This document shows positions 7,750-16,156 of a stretch of 64,000 nucleotides of DNA, one piece after another. The stretch's first letter is position 1, and every line of letters starts with the position of its first letter. The stretch lies in NCBI RefSeq assembly GCF_045063725.1, contig NZ_CP173695.1. One strand, written 5' to 3'. Origin of the DNA: Sellimonas catena. GTDB lineage: Bacteria > Bacillota > Clostridia > Lachnospirales > Lachnospiraceae. The notes below the pieces were generated by a model. That model ran no database searches. It was not told the DNA's origin and saw only the letters and a program-made list of their open reading frames with translations. Position numbers and translations under genes: made by a program.

Positions 7750-8079
7750 ATGATGACAAAAGAAGAAATGCCGGCCTGTCCTGTGGCAACGACAGTACAG
7801 CTGATCGGAAGCAAATGGAAGCTGTTGATTCTGAGAAATCTTCGGATGCGGCCGTGGCGTTTTAATGAACTGAGAAGAGACCTTGAAGGAGTCAGCCAGA
7901 AAGTGCTGACAGACAGTCTCCGGGCGATGGAGGATGACGGGATCATCACAAGAACAGTTTATCCGGAAGTGCCGCCGCGGGTGGAATATGCCCTTTCCCC
8001 TCTTGGTAAATCCATGGAGCCGATTCTTGATGCCATGGAACAGTGGGGCAGTGCATATCAGAAAATGATGAACGAATGA
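7750..8079 (+). CDS. HxlR-family transcriptional regulator
   Basis: A 109-residue winged-helix protein with the full HxlR pattern: ACPVATTVQLIGSKWKLLIL, then RFNELRRDLEGVSQKVLTDSLR as recognition helix, EDDGIITRTVYPEVPPRVEYALSPLG as wing, and a C-terminal dimer helix. Cys10 lies where redox-sensing members (YodB, HypR) carry their reactive Cys, so it may respond to oxidants or electrophiles; that is inference. GAGGTG precedes the start. It is divergent from the ACGX operon and 16 bases upstream of the MBL gene, so it probably regulates both directions. Confidence 0.92.
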   Translation: MMTKEEMPACPVATTVQLIGSKWKLLILRNLRMRPWRFNELRRDLEGVSQKVLTDSLRAMEDDGIITRTVYPEVPPRVEYALSPLGKSMEPILDAMEQWGSAYQKMMNE

Positions 8080-8095
8080 TACGGGAGGTACATAC

Positions 8096-9205
8096 ATGAT
8101 CAGAAGTTTTTTACCTGTTGGGCAGGGTGCCTTTTATACAGAACAGTTTGACTGCGGAGTCAATGTTGTCTATGACTGCGGTTCATCCACAAGCAGGTCC
8201 GCTATCGAAAAGCAGATTGCCTGCACGTTTGAGTCCAGGGAGAAGATTCAGGCAGTTTTTATTTCCCATTTACACGAAGATCACATCAACGGACTTCCAT
8301 TTCTGTTATCCCACTGCTGTGTGGAACGTCTGTACCTTCCGTTCCTGACGGAGGAAGAAATCCTTCTGACCAGGCTCATTGCCCGGCTGGAAAATACAGA
8401 ATCGGAATTTTTATCCAAACTTATCGTGGATCCTTATGGGGCAGTGCAGGATTACACCCTTCCTGTCGATACGCAGACTCCGGAAATCTTTTATGTGATG
8501 CCGCAGGATTCCAGCCGCAGACCGGGCGGCAATGTCGGTGCTGTTCCTTCCGGCAAGGCAGTGGATCTGACTGTGTCCGATACAGACTCCGACTGGGGTT
8601 ATGTGCCTTACAATTTCCAGAATACCCGAAGAAGCAAGGCATTTTTCCGGGGCTTGAAGAAAAATGGATATGATAAAAAGACATTGCAGGCCTACCTTGA
8701 GACATCCGATATCTTCTCCTATGACTGGGATGATATTAAACGGATTTACCAGAAATACGCACCGGGAAGTCTCAATTCCAACTCCCTTGTCGTATACTCC
8801 GGGCCGCTTACGCCGGATCACCGCCAGATCCGCCCGTACCGCTTTTTCATGCCGGATCTGACAGAACCACAGTCCGGTCGCAGGACCGGCTATCCGGACG
8901 GCTGCCTGTATCTGGGCGACTACGACGCCGGAACAAAAGAAAACTGGGACGCACTCACCGGAGAACTCTCTGCCTACATGCCGTCTGTCGGCACCGTACA
9001 GGTTCCACATCACGGTTCCATGCACAATTATAACGAAGAACTTTCCTGCGGGCAGTTTGTCCTGATCATCAGCGCAGGATACCAGAATAAATACAAACAC
9101 CCGCACACAAAAGTTTTAAAAGATATGCTGATGAAAAAAGTCATACATTTCTGGGTAACCGAACAGGCTGGAAGCATGGTACAGTTCCAGATTGAAGAAA
9201 AATAG
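8096..9205 (+). CDS. Metallo-beta-lactamase-fold hydrolase (ComEC-like)
   Basis: 369 residues. The zinc motif HLHEDH is at about residues 58-63, YLGDYDAG provides the bridging Asp, and VPHHGS is the late His motif typical of ComEC/Rec2-type and other DNA- or phosphodiester-linked MBL proteins. No signal peptide or membrane segment is present, so it is a soluble cytoplasmic protein. A 100-residue insertion between the two zinc motifs is unusual for the simplest family members. It follows hxlR by 16 bases with GGGAGGT upstream, so the two form an operon. Substrate unknown. Confidence 0.85.
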   Translation: MIRSFLPVGQGAFYTEQFDCGVNVVYDCGSSTSRSAIEKQIACTFESREKIQAVFISHLHEDHINGLPFLLSHCCVERLYLPFLTEEEILLTRLIARLENTESEFLSKLIVDPYGAVQDYTLPVDTQTPEIFYVMPQDSSRRPGGNVGAVPSGKAVDLTVSDTDSDWGYVPYNFQNTRRSKAFFRGLKKNGYDKKTLQAYLETSDIFSYDWDDIKRIYQKYAPGSLNSNSLVVYSGPLTPDHRQIRPYRFFMPDLTEPQSGRRTGYPDGCLYLGDYDAGTKENWDALTGELSAYMPSVGTVQVPHHGSMHNYNEELSCGQFVLIISAGYQNKYKHPHTKVLKDMLMKKVIHFWVTEQAGSMVQFQIEEK

Positions 9206-9219
9206 AGGGATTTTAACCA

Positions 9220-9261
9220 TTTTGGGGACGTGTTCCGATGCACCGGAACACGTCCCCAAAA
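9220..9261. repeat. Perfect 18-bp hairpin, GGGGACGTGTTCC type
   Basis: Arms 9220-9237 and 9244-9261 are perfectly complementary around a 6-base loop. It may also end transcription of the MBL gene, since A/T runs flank it. A related imperfect copy lies 64 bases downstream. Confidence 0.8.
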
Positions 9262-9324
9262 CGCAAAAAACGCCCGAAACCCGCATAAAATAAGGGAAAA
9301 CTCAAATTGTCAGATTTTTTCATC

Positions 9325-9358
9325 GGGGACAGGTTCCGAAACGCCGGAACACGTCCCC
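9325..9358. repeat. Second GGGGAC...GTCCCC hairpin
   Basis: Arms 9325-9338 and 9345-9358 pair with two mismatches. The right arm, CGGAACACGTCCCC, is identical to that of the hairpin at 9220-9261, so this is a dispersed repeat family rather than a chance stem. Confidence 0.75.
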
Positions 9359-9366
9359 AATGAATA

Positions 9367-12300
9367 TCATTCGAACAGGCTCATCTGGTGCCAGAGTTCT
9401 TGTTGTTTTTTCCTGTCGGCTGTTTCTCGTTGGAGCAGGTCACCGGAGAGTGATTTCAGAAACGGGCTTTCTTCGCCTGCGGATGTGAGGATCAGTTCTT
9501 CTTTGGCTCTTGTCATTCCGACATAAAGGAGCCGTCGTTCTTCTTCGAAATCCGTCTCGTAATATTCGTTTTCCAGAGGAATTTTTCCCTGTTCTGCTCC
9601 ATATAGAATCACTGCCGGAAATTCCAGGCCTTTGGAGCCGTGGAGGGTCATCAGTGTCACTGCTTCTGCGGTATACTGTTTCTCCCCGCAGCGTTTCAGA
9701 TCGCTTTCCACTCCAAGTTCCAGCATTGTCAGAAGTTCTTCTATCGTTTCATAGCATACTGCCATCCGGGATAGTTTTTCCATGGCTTTGTTCGTCTCCA
9801 TTCCCATCTCCTGGATCCATTCTTTCAGAAGTTCTGCCGGGCTCTGTTCCTGGATTTTCTTTTTCCAGACTTGTGCCGTCTCTTCAAACAGCAGACTGCC
9901 AAGGGGATTTCCTTCTCCGTCTGCAAACAGAAGGCTTCCTTCTTCTTTTGCCGCCGTCTGTTCCGGATCCAGAAGGTACCGGAAGAAGGCTGTGCTCCGG
10001 CGAACAGTCTCGTCTTTTAAAAAGGATTCTCTTCCGGATACCACGTACGGAATTCCTTCTTTTCTCAGACAGGTTTCCAGAAGTTCTCCCTGCCGGTGTG
10101 TCCGGTACAGTACTGCGATTTCGTGGAAACTTCGGATTTTCCGTTCTTTCTCTTCGGACGTTCGCTGGGCCTCCAGCATTCCGATCCCGCCTGCCATGCG
10201 TCCAATCTCTTTTGCCACCGCGATGGCCTCAGCCATTTCTCCGCCGGTCTTTAACATCCGGACCGGCCCGACGTCTTTCTGGTTTGGATGAAGAATCCGC
10301 TCTTCCCCCGGATTTTCGGAAATCACAGCAAGGGAGCTGTTTAAAATCTGCGGCGTACTCCGGTAATTTTCCTCCAGCCGGACCATGCTAAGATCCGGAA
10401 ATTCCCGATGCAGTCTTTCAAAACAGCGGGCATCCGACCCGCGGAATCCGTAAATCGCCTGATCCGGGTCTCCGATCACAAACAGGCTTTCTCCGCCCCG
10501 GTTCCACTCTTTCATCAGTTCATACTGCACCGGGCTGATATCCTGAAATTCATCGATCAGCAGATGTCCGAACGGCTTTCGCCATCCTTTCTCTTCCGGA
10601 TACTCCTTTAATAGCCGGACCGTCTCCAGGAGCAGATCTTCAAAGCTAAAGAGTCCCCGGCCTTCCATTTCTTCCCCATAGGCCTCATAGGCTGCTGTCC
10701 TGCCCGATTCCTTTTGTCCCTTCTCTCCAGTCTCTTCCGGATGCATGATCTGCATTTCCTTCCATTTGGCCGCCTGTTCCAGAAACTCCTTCGGCTCTTC
10801 GTCGATTCCAAATCGTGCCAGAATCTCTTCTGCCAGACGGATGCACCGGGTTTCATCCGCCAGAAGAACCCGGACTCCACGCTCCTTCAGGAAACGCAGA
10901 CAGATGGCGTGGAATGTTCCCGTCTGAAGTCCGGCAAAACTGCTACCCTGCTCTCCAGCCTGCTGCAGCCGGTCCCGGATTTCTCCCGCTGCCTGGTTCG
11001 TAAAGGTCACTGCCGTAATCCGATCCGGGTTTATCTTCTGGTCATTTACCAGATACAGAAGTCTCGCAATCAATGTCTTCGTCTTTCCGGTTCCCGGCCC
11101 TGCAATGACAGCCGTCCTTCTGTCCGGCGAATGTACCGCCTTCCGCTGCTTCTCATTAAGTCCATCCGGATTCTTTCCGGCAGCTTCTGCCTTCCGTTTT
11201 TCCGCTACTTCTCTATCTTCTGTCTGCTTTTTGTCCGCCTCTTTTCGCTCCGTCGTCACGGCCTCCGAAGCCTTCACTTTTTTCTCCTGCGCCTTCCCGG
11301 ATTTTACCTGCTTTCCTACTTCTTCTTTCATTCCCAGCATACTGAAAAAATCCATCTGTCCGTCTGTCTCATTTCGCTCTTCCTCATCGAAAATCCGGAC
11401 CTTTCCGTATTCTCCATCAAATCCCGGGCTCCATGTTACCTTCCCGGCCCGGAGCCGTTCAATTCCTTCTGCGATCAGTCTGCCGGACACATGCCGGATC
11501 TCTTCCACAGGAATATTCCGCAGAATCTCAAACTCGGCCCCGAGTCTTGCCGTCAGCTTCTGGTACTCCCTCTGCACGCCCTTGCTTGCGGAACTGTGTC
11601 CCAGAGCCGCCCCGATGATTTCCGGAAGGGGAATCAGGCTTTCAAACCGCTTTGCTCCCGGTCTTTGATACTGTTCCGGCCGGTCCGCCATCTGCTCAAT
11701 CCGGTGGGACACTCCGATCGTGATCTTGCGCCCGCACACCGGGCAGATTCCGCCATACTTTTCGGTCTCTTTCGGGCTCAGGCAAAGCCCACACTTGCGG
11801 TGCCCGTCCATATGATATTTTCCTTCCTCCGGGAAGAATTCGATAGTTCCCAGAAGTCCCGCTCCTGTCTCCACTGCGGTTTTCAGTCCCTGATAGGAAA
11901 GCTCTGTATCCAGGAGATTCGCCTCCCGCCCGAGTTTTGCAGGAGAATGGGCATCCGAATTGGAGATCAGCTGGAACCGGTCCAGAGCCGACACTCTCCA
12001 GTTCATCGGCGGGTCAGAGGAAAGCCCGGTTTCCACCGCATGCACGTAGCCGGAGAGGTCTCCAAAACATTCTTCCACGGAATCAAACCCTGAGAACGCA
12101 CCGAACATGGAAAAATGCGGCGTCCAGATATGAGCCGGCACATAGACGGCCTCCGGGCACAATTCCAGAATGATTTCCAGCAGATCATGGCAGCTGATGC
12201 CGAGGATCGGTCTTCCGTCCGAATGAATGTTTCCGATTTCTTCCAGCTTTCTGGATATGATCTCTGCCTTCTGAAGATCCGGAAGCAGAATCAGACTGTG

Positions 12301-12609
12301 TACTTTCCTCACCTTTCCGCCCTGCTTGTAAATCGAACTGATCTCCCCGGTAATCACAAAGCGCGGAATCATATGATCAGGTGCCGAGTCCTCATGGATC
12401 CGGTATTCCTCTTTCAGGACATAGAGACCGTTTTCATCCTGCCGAAGTTTCTCCTTTAACTCTTCCCGCCATGCCGGATGGGTAAAATCCCCGCTTCCGA
12501 CAAGGTGGATTCCCTTTCTTCTTGCCCACAGGTCCAGATGTTCCGGCGTGCAGTCCTTGCTGGTGGCTCTGGAATATCTGGAGTGGATATGTAAATCCGC
12601 AATGTACAT
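9367..12609 (-). CDS. Endonuclease Q-like nuclease fused to UvrD/Rep helicase
   Basis: 1080 residues in two parts. Residues 1-400 are an EndoQ-type PHP domain: DLHIHSRYS, GSGDFTHPAW, NSDAHSP metal ligands, and a zinc knuckle CGLC...CPVC (273-292). EndoQ nicks DNA 5' of deaminated bases in archaea and some bacteria. A charged Lys/Glu linker (about 430-480) leads to a superfamily 1 helicase: Walker A AGPGTGKT (503-510), LLIDEFQDISPVQ (motif II), GDPDQAIYGFRG (motif III), TLHGSKGLEF (motif V) and YVGMTRAKEEL (motif VI). The fusion suggests incision and unwinding coupled in one repair protein. Start ATG 12609 follows GAGGAG; an upstream ATG at 12729 lacks a site. It is alone in its transcript. 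Confidence 0.9.
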   Translation of the reverse strand: MYIADLHIHSRYSRATSKDCTPEHLDLWARRKGIHLVGSGDFTHPAWREELKEKLRQDENGLYVLKEEYRIHEDSAPDHMIPRFVITGEISSIYKQGGKVRKVHSLILLPDLQKAEIISRKLEEIGNIHSDGRPILGISCHDLLEIILELCPEAVYVPAHIWTPHFSMFGAFSGFDSVEECFGDLSGYVHAVETGLSSDPPMNWRVSALDRFQLISNSDAHSPAKLGREANLLDTELSYQGLKTAVETGAGLLGTIEFFPEEGKYHMDGHRKCGLCLSPKETEKYGGICPVCGRKITIGVSHRIEQMADRPEQYQRPGAKRFESLIPLPEIIGAALGHSSASKGVQREYQKLTARLGAEFEILRNIPVEEIRHVSGRLIAEGIERLRAGKVTWSPGFDGEYGKVRIFDEEERNETDGQMDFFSMLGMKEEVGKQVKSGKAQEKKVKASEAVTTERKEADKKQTEDREVAEKRKAEAAGKNPDGLNEKQRKAVHSPDRRTAVIAGPGTGKTKTLIARLLYLVNDQKINPDRITAVTFTNQAAGEIRDRLQQAGEQGSSFAGLQTGTFHAICLRFLKERGVRVLLADETRCIRLAEEILARFGIDEEPKEFLEQAAKWKEMQIMHPEETGEKGQKESGRTAAYEAYGEEMEGRGLFSFEDLLLETVRLLKEYPEEKGWRKPFGHLLIDEFQDISPVQYELMKEWNRGGESLFVIGDPDQAIYGFRGSDARCFERLHREFPDLSMVRLEENYRSTPQILNSSLAVISENPGEERILHPNQKDVGPVRMLKTGGEMAEAIAVAKEIGRMAGGIGMLEAQRTSEEKERKIRSFHEIAVLYRTHRQGELLETCLRKEGIPYVVSGRESFLKDETVRRSTAFFRYLLDPEQTAAKEEGSLLFADGEGNPLGSLLFEETAQVWKKKIQEQSPAELLKEWIQEMGMETNKAMEKLSRMAVCYETIEELLTMLELGVESDLKRCGEKQYTAEAVTLMTLHGSKGLEFPAVILYGAEQGKIPLENEYYETDFEEERRLLYVGMTRAKEELILTSAGEESPFLKSLSGDLLQRETADRKKQQELWHQMSLFE

Positions 12610-12710
12610 CGCACAAAACTCCTCATTTGTAAAAATAGAACTACCGAAATTGTAACGCGGTCTGAAGATCCGGTCAAGCCGGACACGGGAAAACAAACTC
12701 CCGGGCATTA

Positions 12711-12750
12711 TAAAAAGGCCCCGGTACACTACTGTATACCGAGACCTAAA
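12711..12750 (-). terminator. Terminator of the DUF5685/J-domain/membrane operon
   Basis: Imperfect stem AGGCCCCGGTA/TACCGAGACCT (12716-12747), followed on the minus strand by TTTTTAT. Confidence 0.7.
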
Positions 12751-12762
12751 AATAGCATCCCT

Positions 12763-13293
12763 CTAAAACATTCTTCCTCTGATTTTCGTCCAGACATGGG
12801 CCTGTACATACTCATATGCGCGGTCATAGATAAACAGTGCAATCTGGCCTGCAATCCAGATTCCGGCCGTCATAATCGGGGAAAGTTTCTGCCCGCCCAG
12901 AATCAGTTCTTCAAAAAATATCAGCATCGGAATATACATGACATTGAACGCCATATATTTGACTGCCCAGAAAATAGTCTGCCGCTGTGTCCGGCTGGAA
13001 CGTCCCAGAAATCTCCATGCCGCTTCGATGATCACGATATAAAGCCCCATCGCCGCAAAGGAGAAAACATAAAACTTGTTCGGTGCAATCAGAAGACCGA
13101 GCAGAACATCAGCCACATAAAAGGCCCCTCCTGTCCTCATTCCGAACTCCCTGATTACAATACCTACAAAAAATGAAGCAGCTGCAAGCAGGAAGAGCGT
13201 ATTCGTCTCAATCACGCTTCCGAGAGACATACAAACGACCGACAGTGCAATGAACAGACCGCAGAACGCCATCATTTTCCCTTTTACATGCAT
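12763..13293 (-). CDS. Uncharacterised multi-pass membrane protein
   Basis: 176 residues with five hydrophobic segments (about 5-25, 28-48, 60-95 in two spans, 110-130, 140-160). No family motif was recognised. It is the last gene of a three-gene operon with DUF5685 and a J-domain protein and overlaps the latter by 10 bases. ATG 13293 lies 11 bases after GGGAGGA; another ATG at 13317 is upstream of that site. Co-occurrence with a co-chaperone hints at a membrane-linked folding or assembly role, which is inference only. Confidence 0.75.
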   Translation of the reverse strand: MHVKGKMMAFCGLFIALSVVCMSLGSVIETNTLFLLAAASFFVGIVIREFGMRTGGAFYVADVLLGLLIAPNKFYVFSFAAMGLYIVIIEAAWRFLGRSSRTQRQTIFWAVKYMAFNVMYIPMLIFFEELILGGQKLSPIMTAGIWIAGQIALFIYDRAYEYVQAHVWTKIRGRMF

Positions 13294-13928
13294 GAACAAA
13301 GATCTCCTCCCATACATTCACACAGCGTATCCGCCAGCCACAAATCACAGCACATATTTCCCGTACCGCAGGATGAGTTTCCACCGTATCCGCCTCCGTA
13401 CGGATTATTCTGATATCTTCTGCTGTTCCAGTCAATCTGATTTAGCAGCTGACGGTACTGCACATTATTCGGCTCCATATTCACTGCCTGTGCGGCATGT
13501 TCTCTTGCTACAACCAGATTTCCGATCCCCGCATTTGCCGCACCGCTTGCGTAATACCACATCGCGGTCCGGTTCGGCATCCTGTCCAGAAGATTGAGCG
13601 CCTCACGGTAGCGTCTGTTGTTAATATAGTTAAAGACTGCCTGCATCTCAACGTCGTTGCTGTTTCCGCCGTAGGAAGAACCTCCGCCATAGGATGAACC
13701 GCCCCCGTAGGAGTAACCGCCGGAGCTTCCGCCCGATGCACGCTCTTTCATAATCTCATCATATGCTTCCTGTACTTCCTTAAACTTCTCCTCTGCAAGA
13801 TCTGCCAGCGGATTGTTTACATTCGCGTCAGGATGATATTTTCTTGTTAACTCTCTATATGCTTTTTTTACTTCTTCGTCAGATGCGTTTGGGGATACAC
13901 CCAATACATCATACGGATTCTTTGACAT
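13284..13928 (-). CDS. J-domain protein with Gly/Ser/Tyr linker and Cys-rich tail
   Basis: 214 residues. A J domain (1-65) begins NPYDVLGVSPNASDEEVKKAY and has the HPD motif at 32-34 needed to stimulate DnaK. A GGSSYGGG-type low-complexity linker (about 66-90) precedes a TPR-like helical region (YREALNLLDRMP, EHAAQAVNMEPNN). The tail carries seven Cys within 30 residues (CGTGNMCCDLWLADTLCEC...CSC), probably a metal or disulfide site. It lacks the DnaJ zinc-finger and substrate domains, so it is a specialised co-chaperone. It overlaps the DUF5685 gene by 20 bases. Confidence 0.85.
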   Translation of the reverse strand: MSKNPYDVLGVSPNASDEEVKKAYRELTRKYHPDANVNNPLADLAEEKFKEVQEAYDEIMKERASGGSSGGYSYGGGSSYGGGSSYGGNSNDVEMQAVFNYINNRRYREALNLLDRMPNRTAMWYYASGAANAGIGNLVVAREHAAQAVNMEPNNVQYRQLLNQIDWNSRRYQNNPYGGGYGGNSSCGTGNMCCDLWLADTLCECMGGDLCSCM

Positions 13929-14766
13929 GATCCTGTTCCTTTCCTTCCTGCTTTTTCATCTGAATTAATCTATAACGATTCCACACTCCATCATACAGGA
14001 TATTTCTCAAAATGTCTACATCCAAAAGGCACGGAAGCTTTTCAAATTCTGCGCTGCACTCCGCGATCATCATGCAGAGAATCCCCCGGATCCGCTCTTC
14101 AAAATCCTCTTCTTCACAAATTCTGATGAACGGATTGTAGCAGTGTTTTTTCCTGTCTTCCTCCAGATCATCGTACGCGTCCATCAGATAGATGAACTTT
14201 CCGAGAAAAAATCCGATTCTTCGAAGCGTTTTTTCCCATACATCCTTTTTATAAACAAAAAGCTCTGCCATCATCCGCCCGAAGTACCCGGAGACCCGGT
14301 CCAGATCCATACAGTTTTCTTTTTCACACTTTCGGATACCCCGCAGCGCCTTTTTGATCACCCGGCTCTGGCGTGGATATTTTCGAATGATCCTGTCTGC
14401 CTTTTTCCGGAGTACTCCCTTTCCGGCGAGGGCCGCCGGTTTCTTCTCGTCCGCCCAGTCATCCTCCAGATGATAATAGGCGAGCAGCAGGTTCATATCC
14501 GCCGTATATTCTGTAATTTCATTTCTTCTCATCGTCTGCTTTTTCACCGGATGCACCTTACAGCGCCTCTGTTCTGTCTTTGTCTCAGTCTCATACAGCG
14601 AAGTCAGAAGAATAATCGCAAACGTCATATCATAGGTCAATGTCATCTGCCCCGAAAATCCATATTTTTCCTTCAACTCCTGACACAGCCCGCAGTAATA
14701 CGACCTGTACTTTCGAAAATCTTTCATTTTCAGTTCCGGTTCACAGACTGTCACATATCCAAACAT
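13909..14766 (-). CDS. DUF5685 family protein
   Basis: 285 residues, soluble, mostly helical. It starts MFGYVTVCEPELKMKDF, then YRSYYCGLCQELKEKYG, the conserved opening of DUF5685 with a CGLC pair. Later segments such as YLMDAYDDLEEDRKKHCYNPF contain Asp/Asn/Cys residues that look metal- or diphosphate-binding, by loose resemblance to prenyl-transferring helical bundles; function is not established. It is the first gene of an operon with the J-domain protein, overlapping it. ATG 14766 has GGAG 7 bases upstream. Confidence 0.85.
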   Translation of the reverse strand: MFGYVTVCEPELKMKDFRKYRSYYCGLCQELKEKYGFSGQMTLTYDMTFAIILLTSLYETETKTEQRRCKVHPVKKQTMRRNEITEYTADMNLLLAYYHLEDDWADEKKPAALAGKGVLRKKADRIIRKYPRQSRVIKKALRGIRKCEKENCMDLDRVSGYFGRMMAELFVYKKDVWEKTLRRIGFFLGKFIYLMDAYDDLEEDRKKHCYNPFIRICEEEDFEERIRGILCMMIAECSAEFEKLPCLLDVDILRNILYDGVWNRYRLIQMKKQEGKEQDHVKESV

Positions 14767-14770
14767 CAAA

Positions 14771-16156
14771 CTACTCCTGTTCTGCTGTTTTTTCTTCCTC
14801 TGCATTTACGATGCGAAAGGTTCCTTTACACTGCTGTTTTACCCCGTATAAAATCTGATCCGCTTTTTTGTATAATTCCACGAACGGAATTCCATGATCT
14901 GCATAAATCCCTCCAAAAGATAAAGAGGATTTGCTTTTCGGGTACTCCTGATCAATTTTTTCCTGATATACCGTGCTGATTCCTGCCAGTTTATTTTCGA
15001 TTGCCGGAATACTGGTACATGGATGCACAAAAATCACAAACTCATCGCCTCCAAGCCGGATGATCACATCATCCCGCCGGAAGCAGTGCTTCAGTTCCTC
15101 CGCAACATACTTCAAGACATTGTCTCCTTCGTGATGGCCGTAGAAGTCATTGACTTCCTTGAATCTGTCGATATCCAGCATCAGAAAAATATAAGGCTTG
15201 CCGCTTCCAAGTTTCTGTGTCACCATCACTTCACCGCCTCTGCGGTTGTAAAGTCCGGTCAGCGGATCTGTCACGGATTCTACAAACAGATTGTTTTTTA
15301 TACGCACATTTTCAGAAATATCGACGATCAGGCTGATTACCGCCCTTCGACCATCCTGTGTGGTGATCACTCTTCCCCGGTCATAAACCCACACAAAATT
15401 CCCGTCTTTTTTCATCATTCGATATTCAATCTCGTATTCCCCATGTTCCTGACATTCTTTTTCTGCTGCGGCAATTGCTTCTTCCTGATCTTTTTTCCAG
15501 ATCCGGTTCAGCACATTTCCCCCCGTGACCTGCATGAATTCCTCATATGTATATCCAAGCAGGTCCAGAAGCTTATCATTCACCATATAAATCGGAAAGC
15601 CATCCTCCATGTACCCTCCTATTACACCACTTGGCATTGTCTCGCAGATGATGTCAAGAAGTTCCCGCCTGGAAATCTGATCCGGTTTTCCAAGGCGGTT
15701 TGACAGAATACGGAACGGGAATCTCTCCTCCTTTTGGATATATCCTTCCAACAGTGTCCTGTGAAGAACTGCAATCTTGTATTCCCCGTTTTGCTCCACG
15801 ACGGAAGCAGTTACTCTGGCAATACTTTCATGTTCATGCTGTTCTTTCCCCTGCATGGCAATCTCAATCTGGCAGTAGCAGTCCCAGGAATGGCTCCCCC
15901 TCTCCTTTTCCCTGTAGTCCGTAATCTGATAAAGAATCGGCATTTTGACGCTGTTCAGTTCCCCTTCCAGAAACTGACGGAATACCTCCCGCCCGAACAC
16001 CACCTCGGAGGCACCGAGGAAATAGACATCTTCTGTCACCAGTGCCGCCGCCTTTTGTGCGTCACGCCTGGTCAATGCATTGTTATAAAACTGATTTAAA
16101 GTCTGAAAGACCGGATTGTATTCCCACGTCTTTCCTCCTTTTTCCTTACACTTCAT
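14771..16156 (-). CDS. NTF2-like + PAS + GGDEF diguanylate cyclase
   Basis: 461 residues. Residues 15-130 form a SnoaL/NTF2-like domain (FYNNALTRRDAQKAAALVTEDVYFL). A PAS fold follows at about 170-285 (IYMVNDKLLDLLGYTYEEF ... IEYRMMKKDGNFVWV). The GGDEF domain (295-450) has TDPLTGLYNRRG and an intact RLGGDEF motif at 367-373, so it should make cyclic-di-GMP. No transmembrane segment is present, so sensing is cytoplasmic. It overlaps the EAL gene by 4 bases (ATGA), pairing synthesis and breakdown in one operon. The signal bound is unknown. Confidence 0.92.
   Translation of the reverse strand: MKCKEKGGKTWEYNPVFQTLNQFYNNALTRRDAQKAAALVTEDVYFLGASEVVFGREVFRQFLEGELNSVKMPILYQITDYREKERGSHSWDCYCQIEIAMQGKEQHEHESIARVTASVVEQNGEYKIAVLHRTLLEGYIQKEERFPFRILSNRLGKPDQISRRELLDIICETMPSGVIGGYMEDGFPIYMVNDKLLDLLGYTYEEFMQVTGGNVLNRIWKKDQEEAIAAAEKECQEHGEYEIEYRMMKKDGNFVWVYDRGRVITTQDGRRAVISLIVDISENVRIKNNLFVESVTDPLTGLYNRRGGEVMVTQKLGSGKPYIFLMLDIDRFKEVNDFYGHHEGDNVLKYVAEELKHCFRRDDVIIRLGGDEFVIFVHPCTSIPAIENKLAGISTVYQEKIDQEYPKSKSSLSFGGIYADHGIPFVELYKKADQILYGVKQQCKGTFRIVNAEEEKTAEQE

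Noticed and set aside
10714..12093. 459-residue frame on the plus strand
   Set aside because: Shadow of the EndoQ-UvrD gene, without a ribosome site or family match.
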